From Spirogloea muscicola (lineage: Eukaryota > Streptophyta > Zygnematophyceae > Spirogloeales > Spirogloeaceae), in assembly GCA_009602725.1 (NCBI GenBank), contig WELB01000110.1, positions 320,202 to 365,983 of the forward strand: a DNA stretch of 45,782 nucleotides, written 5' to 3'. This document shows, piece after piece, positions 39,701 to 45,782 of this stretch (position 1 is its first letter; each line of letters starts with the position of its first letter). The notes below the pieces were generated by a model. It made no database searches. It was not told where the DNA came from and saw only the letters and a list, made by a program, of their open reading frames with translations. The position numbers and the translations under genes are program-made.

Positions 39701-41187
39701 GATCTCTTCTACACCATTTACCAGTCAATCCAAGGGAAGCTGTCTTGCACTTTTGTTTGTTAGCATCACTCTGTGCCTGCTGTTGTTCTCTGATACATCT
39801 TTCTAATGCTTATATGCAGGTTAACACCTATGCGTTGGGCTACTACTACAACATGTATGCTTCCTCTTGATCTTGTGACAAAGTTCTTCCACCAAGCAAT
39901 AGCTAATAGAAACAGCATTTCATCAGCATGAGCAATAAAGCATGCTCACACGTGATACAGGTACATTGATGGTGTACCACTCCTGAAGGAAGGTGGCTGC
40001 CTGGTCTGTTGAGCCCTAGCCTCCTCCTGTCTGGCCTATCTCATCGTTTCAAAGGCACAAGAAGTTTCTGAGTAGTCTTGCGGTCTCGACTAGGGTCTCG
40101 CTCACATGATACATGCTCACAAAAGCCAGCACTTGGCTAGGGAGGGATGTTAGAAGATGACTTTCATTGAAGCGATCGTGCAGATTGTGGTAAACGAGAT
40201 GCACTACAAGTGGTCCTCCCCTGGCCATGATTCATACCACAAAATGTTTGAGGAGGTCATCAAGATAGCTCCCGGACTTGATGAATTTGAGGTAAATTTC
40301 TTTTCCGCCGCTACTTTCAGTTGACTGTGGACTTACAGATACCCCGTTTTGTACTTCGCTGCTCTCACGACAAATTGGAAGGCTTTGTGCCAGTCTGCAC
40401 CTGTGAACAGAAGTAACGCAGTTCAGTTGCTATTTGTCACAGGTAGTCTGCCATTTCTCACTTTGCTAAGCAGGTGCTATTGTGAATATGCCTGCAGGCC
40501 TATCAGGAAGAGTACGTGAACAGCAAGGAGCTGAATGACATATACAGGGCTGGCAAGGGGCCTGCTGGTGTGCATGGTTTCTACATGTACACTTGGGCCG
40601 CTCATGGGATGGACAAGGTAGCCAGAGCCATTACCGTAGCCAAGGATTACCTCAGTTGGGGCAAATGGGCACTGCCAATGTTCTTTCTATGCCTGCTGAT
40701 TAGCGCTGTCATTATGAGGCCTCCTGTGTCCATCGGCATGACATATGATATGTTGCTCTTTGGCGCCTTTGCCATCTGGGCTGCAGATTGGCAAGGTATT
40801 TGTCGTTGGAGCCACAGACCCTCGGGGACCAGAAATATTGCGGTGGCAGACTTGCCCCTCAGTCATTGACGCTGTGAAGAAGGTATGCTCCCACTTATTT
40901 GTCATGCTTGACCATAAAGTCCTCGGCTTGGTTAGCTGGACTGGTGCTAAGCAGATTATGCTTCTCGCTTTTCCTGTGTCCTGTGCTTACAGAAAGGACT
41001 TCTACTGCATAGTACTTCACACATTTGTGATATCTTTCAGGCACGAGAATTTCTCAACAAGGAGGATGCAACAGTCAGCTACTTCCGCTGCCCTCCTGTT
41101 GGTTACTTGAGGGTGCATGAGGATAGCAAAGAGACCGCCCCAGAGGCAGCTTCAAACACCGCTACCCCCTCGTTGACAGCCGACTAG
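36707..41187 (+). CDS. Lactate racemase-like (LarA / DUF2088 family) protein
   Basis: LarA enzymes use a nickel-pincer nucleotide to racemise lactate or related 2-hydroxy acids. Fifteen phase-matched exons: 36707-36799 (or from 36686), 36934-37044, 37392-37645, 37889-37964, 38085-38180, 38391-38558, 38811-38906, 39109-39258, 39500-39571, 39820-39854, 39961-40003, 40184-40291, 40498-40617, 40787-40882 and 41041-41187, about 554 residues. Hallmarks are [28 protein letters not shown] (catalytic His region), [13 protein letters not shown] (Lys that would bind the pincer), LQHNHD (His ligand region), [78 protein letters not shown] and [18 protein letters not shown]. The His that precedes the GGRKS-type motif in bacterial LarA appears to be replaced ([13 protein letters not shown]). 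An upstream exon is likely. Confidence 0.88.
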
Positions 41188-41970
41188 GCTATACGAAACT
41201 GGACTAGCCACAAGTAGCACTAGGAAATTTTTTGGTTGCCTTGACACCACTTTATATGGTCCTATGGAAACTTTCTATTGCCGATGTAGCTTTCCAGTAC
41301 AGTGGAATAATGAAGAGATAGCACTCATGTTGAAATCAAAGTTGCTCAGCCCTCAAACTTTTCAGGGGCAGCTTCAAAATGCCATTGACTAACAAGTCCA
41401 CTTCGTTGCTTTGGTGCTAACAGGTGGATAGCACCTAACAGAATGGAGGTATTGCTGTGAAACAAGAATGCATATATGACATTAAGATGTGACAATGTCG
41501 ACTATGGCCTATTGTATTGACAAAGAGCAGAGGATGTCTATGCTGCAAGCACAGGGCTAAGAGGATGATGTGGATGTTTCTTTTCCATGAAAGCGAGGCT
41601 TCTTTCTGATGTGCAACTAGGATCCATAGGACCAACCAGCAGGAAAGCACATGACCTCGCGCACCCTGCACCTAGCCCTCTGTGTGTAGTATGAGACCGA
41701 GGATGAAAGCGAGCATGCGACGTGGCATGCCAAGTTCTGGGAAGGACTGGTTGTAATGGGTCATCGCTTCGTGTAAGCAGAGGCGACCACCTCAGCCATG
41801 GAGCTTACGAGCGGTGGTCACGCTGACTGTAGTCAAACATCAATGATGGGCTCCTCTGCTTTTGCGCAGGTTCCAATGAACACGCCCTCAGCATAAGCAG
41901 AGGCGGGGCTGACTGCCGCAGCCACAGCACTGACTGACCCTGGTAAGGTCCAAAGTCAGGTCATGTGTCA
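41188..41970. other. Spacer, no supported gene
   Basis: AT-richer; only short frames on both strands. It probably holds the 3' UTRs of the LarA-like gene and of the minus-strand gene downstream. Confidence 0.5.
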
Positions 41971-41989
41971 GTCACAGCGGCCTTGTGCG

Positions 41990-42757
41990 CTGCTCTGCGG
42001 CACAGGGGGACATGGTAGGAGCTAGCCATTCCATAAGCATTCTGCGAGCTTTACTTGTGGCATTTCTCAAGACGTGAGCTGTAGCACGGCTTTGCCGGAC
42101 GGGCGACTGCGGGCACGCACCGCAGAGAAACGACTTGTTGCCGGTAGGAGCACAGCACTGGTGGGCGACGCAAGCCTCCTCAAAGTGGTGGAACAGGCCG
42201 TAGCTCACGTCTTCCAGACCTGGGCTGCACCTCCAGCGCACACGCGGGCCTGTGAGGGACGGGAAAGCGTATCTTCCCACCTCGCCAGCTTAAGCACCGG
42301 CGACAATGACTGTGCGTCCTCGTGCACGCCAATCCGGCAAACACTAAGCTCAGCAACTGCTGGCTAAATGCGCCTCTAGGAGCAACATTTTTCTCTGCGT
42401 TGCGCTTAACTCCCGCCACCGAGCGGCTCTGGCATCGTGGTGGCTCGGCCGTCGCTCCAGCCGGTGACCGAGCGAGGGAGCTCCCGCGTTGGCACTCCGG
42501 GGCTTGGCCTCGCACCTGTGGCTGCGCAGCTCGAGGTGGACGACTTGGTGCTCCAGCCAGGACACCCTCGGCGGGGCAGCGGGCGCCTCGCTCGAGGGCC
42601 CTGCTTCCCCTGCCGTGGCGGGAGCCTCGCCCGGCGCCCGCGCACGCACCACCACCAAGCGACGGCTGCGCGTCCCGCCGCTGCCGCTGCCACCGCCGCC
42701 GCCAACCGCCGCGACTGCGCATGCGCACCTTGCCGTCGCCGCTGCCACCGCCGCCAT
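41990..42757 (-). CDS. Uncharacterised protein, possibly plastid-targeted
   Basis: ATG at 42757 on the minus strand begins an Ala/Val/Arg/Ser-rich, acid-poor N-terminus (MAAVAAATARCACAVAAVGG, then TRSRRLVVVRARAPGEAPAT) resembling a plastid transit peptide. It continues into APPRVSWLEHQVVHLELRSH. A further open segment on the same strand (42260-41990) contains GLEDVSYGLFHHFEEACVAH and CAPTGNKSFLCGACPQSPV. The exon junctions between them are not resolved. I do not recognise a family. GC-rich open frames on the opposite strand overlap, so coding is inferred mainly from the transit-like N-terminus. Confidence 0.35.
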
Positions 42758-42899
42758 GGACTCCTTGGCGGTGAGGCGCCCGCTTGCCCCTGAACGCCCA
42801 GCGTTGCCGAGGAAGGAAACGACGAAAGCCACAAAGGAAAAACGACGAAAGCCCACAAAAGCTTCTGCCTCCTGACGTTACCCCCTTCAGCCTGCACTC

Positions 42900-43860
42900 A
42901 CACTGTTATCTTTACCCCCCCTAGCACAGGGCTTTGCTTCACCAAATTTCTACTAGGTATTGCCTGAGCAGTCTGGCTTGTACATGGCCTGCCTATCAGT
43001 TGATGGGCACCGCGCGCTTTTTGCTGCCTACTCGTTAAGAAACGGAGTGAGAAGTAGCAGTGGATTGGCGGAGCAGGAACAGAGGAGGGAGGTGAAGGAC
43101 CCCACCCCCTCGTCCCCGGGCGAGGAGGAGGGGGGTGGAAATATCCGCGCCACGTCGGATCCACGTCGGACGCGCTGGCAGGGCGCCCACGTGCACTACA
43201 TCGCGTGGCGGGCATGCAGCATGCCCGCCGAAATGGCCACATCTGAGCCCCATTGGACCGGGCCCTGGTTCTACCCTAATCCTGACCTTAGCTAACCTAA
43301 CCTGACCCTACACCTCTCCCAGCCCAAGCCGGACATGCCCAACCCTGCACTTAACTCCTGGATGCGATGGCCCTCCTTAACTTCGAAGCCTGCTTAAAAC
43401 CCAATGCCATCAGTAGCCCTGGGGCGTTCGCGCCCTCTTTCCACCCATCAACACAATAAGAGGAGAAGAGCCTCGTCGCTGCCCGCTCGCTCGGGGCGAG
43501 TGGCAGCACCGTGCTGACTCCGCAGCTGCAGGGAAAATAGTACTTATATGCAGCTGTCCTTTTTAAGTGGCTGCATGCAAATGAACGCAGGCGAACCGCC
43601 AAACCCAACACTCAGTCCTGATCGTGAGCTGGGGTGGCTGCAGATTATGACGACCCAGTCAAGAGGCTGCTCAACGATGGGCCAGCTCGATTGTCTGCCC
43701 CCACCCTTCCTTGAGGTCTGCAAAGGGACTGTCATGTTACAACAAGGCATCTCACGAGCACAGCGCTATTTGACACCTACTCCATTAGATTGACAATTCT
43801 ACCCCACCCAAAAGTGCTTCCCTTTCGATCAGCTGCCAGTATCACCACCCTGCATTGGTG
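42900..43860. other. Spacer with a telomere-like degenerate stretch and tail B fragment
   Basis: At 43270-43310, CTAACCTAACCTGACCCTAC and neighbours resemble degenerate CCTAA repeats, with too few units for an array. A short TGGGCACCGCGCGC fragment at 43003-43016 recalls tail B. No gene is supported. Confidence 0.35.
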
Positions 43861-43866
43861 GTTACA

Positions 43867-45782
43867 TCACGCAGGTGCAGATCTCAAGCTCAGGAAGTCG
43901 CTCATGCGCTGGGCCATGACGGGAGGCCACCTACGTATCCTGCGTAGCCAGTCCTGGTCTTTGTACTTGGCGCATCCATCAAACAGCTGACCCGAGTTGA
44001 TGTTGTCGCATGCGAAATGCCACTCCTGCTCCGCCAAGTTCTCCCGGCCCTTCATGAGAAGTCACGAGCGCAGGGCTGACCTCAGGCTGTTCGCTGGCCT
44101 GAAGCTGGCTGGGGGATCGCAACGCAAAATAGCCGGCCGAGCAATGCAGTCAATGCAGCTGTGGTTTGCATTTTGCAATGCCATGCTGACCTGAGACCAG
44201 TAGAGGGCTGCCAACGCTGCTCGCATGTCAATGCTCCCGGGCGCACGGCGAGCCACAGCCGCTAGAGCTTTCATGCCCTCTGCTTCTTGCCCGAGCTGCA
44301 TGCAATAGGAGACGAGGTGCCCACGATGTGGTCAGTCTGGCCATGACAAGCTGTTCTATGGAGAAGAACATGTCTTTGTAGCAAGACCACAGAGGAGGCT
44401 CTTGATCTATTGTTGCTTTTGTCAAAAGGAGAAGGGGCAGATAAGCTGCAAAAGGCCACACTTGCACTCGAACGAGGGCAGCGTTTGCAGCAGCGTAGAT
44501 GGCACCATCCAGCTCCCGGGCTCGTTGGAACTCCTGCGGTCATCAATAGCCGACGGCGTGCCTGATGACTGCCTGCCATGGGCCCCGTTGGATGCCAGAT
44601 GCCCTATGCAGGATCGAGATGGGGCGACCATGCCTCAGCAGATTGCAAGTGTTGCAACCCCAAGGGGCTCTCTGATGGGCACGTGAACCTGTGCACTGTC
44701 GTCATAGTCGCGCAGCGCCTCCTCATAGCGGCCAATCGAGGCAAACGCGTTCCCCCGGCTGTTCCTGATGTATGGCTCGTCCTGTCCCGTTGCCTCCTTG
44801 CCCAGCCGCAGCGCCGTCGTGTAGTCCCGCACTGCGCTGTTCCAGTCTGCCAAGCCCTCATACGCCAGCGCGCGGCTGGCATACGCTCGGTAGTTGTGGG
44901 GCTTTCTGTCGCCGACGAGGAGCAGCACCATTGGTTTAATTTGTGCAGCATGACAGCACGAGCCAGCATCATCTGGGTTGCGCTTGACCAGGTGGCCAAC
45001 AATTGCAGGCCTGAGAGGACGGGAGCTGACCTCCTCAGGACCTCATTAAAGTCGTCCAGGGCGTCCGGAAACCTCTTGGCGTCCACCCGAACCTGGAAGG
45101 AGCCAAGTGCGGCCTCAAGTCTTTCACAGTGGCAGTGGGGCACAACTGAGAGAGCACTCTTGCTTCGATCTTTACACTCAATCAGCATTTGGCAAGCAAA
45201 AGCAGAGTGACTTGCCATTCCTCTACTGCCCAGGAATGCTCTGTCGGCGTAATCAGCTATTGAAGCAGGCTCTCAGAGACATGAAGGTGAGCTTCTCTAA
45301 TGCAAGCTGCGGGCAACCTCCGCAATGACGTCTGGACGGTGCTGTACCTGCCCGCGAGCCTCGAGCCACTGCTCGCGGCCAGGGTCCAGAGCCACGATGC
45401 TGTCGAAGGCCCTGCAGGCGGCGCCGAGGTCCCGGAACCGCTCGGGGTTGCGCGGGTCCAGCCCCCGCTCCCACGCCGCCGTGGCGGCATCGAGCAGCAG
45501 GGAGATGCGCAGCGCGTCCCTGAGCAGCAGCGCCAAACAAGCTGAATGTCAGCTGGGCGCCCCAGGCGCTGCACTGCATGGCCGAGGCGGCCATGGCGAC
45601 CCTGTCAGTCTCTTCTACAACATGAATAGCGCTTCCAGTGCTCAGTCGCGCCTCTGGGAGACTGTGGGGCGGCGGCGGCCTCACTCGGTGGAGTAGGGGG
45701 CCTCGACGGCGCCGCCGGCGACAGCGGCGGCAGCCGCTGGTGGTGGCCGCGCCGCTCCGAGCAGAGCGGCGGCGGCGGCGGC
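43867..45782 (-). CDS. Plastid-type tetratricopeptide-repeat protein, 5' end outside window
   Basis: TPR proteins are helical scaffolds. This one matches a plant and algal plastid family. Minus-strand exons, phase-matched: 45541-45348 (LRISLLLDAATAAWERGLDP, FDSIVALDPGREQWLEARGQ), 45092-45031 (VDAKRFPDALDDFNEVLR), 44905-44689 (NYRAYASRALAYEGLADWNS, GQDEPYIRNSRGNAFASIGR, YEEALRDYDDSAQ), 44533-44462 (EFQRARELDGAIYAAANAAL), 44295-44191 (MKALAAVARRAPGSIDMRAA, LYWSQ) and 44049-43867 (ENLAEQEWHFACDNINSG, KYKDQDWLRRIRRWPPVMAQ, stop at 43867). At least three TPR units are visible. An Ala/Pro-rich exon at the window edge (45782 to about 45693, donor GA|GTGAGG) probably encodes the transit peptide. Its phase does not join exon 45541 directly, so one more small exon or a different boundary is needed. 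Confidence 0.85.

Noticed and set aside
42437-42875. Plus-strand ORFs of 118-150 codons
   Set aside because: They mirror the GC-rich first exon of the minus-strand candidate and show no domain.
44578-45210. 210-codon plus-strand ORF
   Set aside because: It is the antisense shadow of well-supported TPR exons on the minus strand.
1-45782. CRISPR arrays, tRNA or rRNA genes, bacterial operons
   Set aside because: No regularly spaced identical repeats and no cloverleaf or rRNA-like sequence were noticed; genes are spliced and eukaryotic.

Overview
This window reads as nuclear DNA of a photosynthetic eukaryote of the green lineage, most likely a microalga. The genes are split by many spliceosomal introns (mostly GT-AG, at least two apparent GC-AG). 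They include a COBRA-like GPI-anchored protein, an RWP-RK transcription factor, a plastid-type TPR protein, COP9 signalosome subunit 6 and a YIF1 membrane protein. First exons are very GC-rich with Ala/Pro/Gly runs. I cannot name the species. All exon models come from splice-site phase matching and remembered family similarity, not from alignment software.

Layout. 0-1.8 kb: relics of non-LTR retroelements. 1.9-4.7 kb (+): CSN6. 5.7-6.9 kb (-): cyanase in four exons. 7-9.3 kb: repeat-rich spacer. 9.4-13.8 kb (+): a 15-exon COBRA-like gene with signal peptide and GPI-type tail. 14.0-16.6 kb (-): a multi-exon gene I do not recognise. 16.7-18.7 kb: dispersed repeats, then a degenerate minisatellite. 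19.7-21.7 kb (-): YIF1. 22.1-24.2 kb: a palindromic composite repeat, retroelement relics and an inverted repeat. 24.3-26.4 kb (+): a DUF455 ferritin-like protein. 26.4-28.2 kb: repeats and relics. About 28.7-30.7 kb (+): RWP-RK factor. 31.6-33.1 kb (-): a 5'-truncated retroelement encoding a zinc-knuckle plus restriction-like endonuclease, inserted into an older relic with an 11-bp target-site duplication. 33.2-35.5 kb: dense short hairpin repeats. 36.7-41.2 kb (+): a lactate-racemase-like (LarA/DUF2088) gene. 42.0-42.8 kb (-): a possible plastid-targeted protein of unknown function. 43.9-45.8 kb (-): the plastid-type TPR protein, whose 5' end lies outside the window.

The host genes do not form a pathway; they are unrelated genes separated by repeats. 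The most interesting layer is the repeats. Several retroelement subfamilies share a conserved protein C-terminus (SDL..LTRGY, stop) but have different 3' tails. One tail ends in a compact hairpin built on GGGCTGG...CCAGCCC, and about twenty copies of that hairpin are scattered over the window without their parent element. This looks like a LINE whose 3' hairpin is shared with short non-autonomous repeats.
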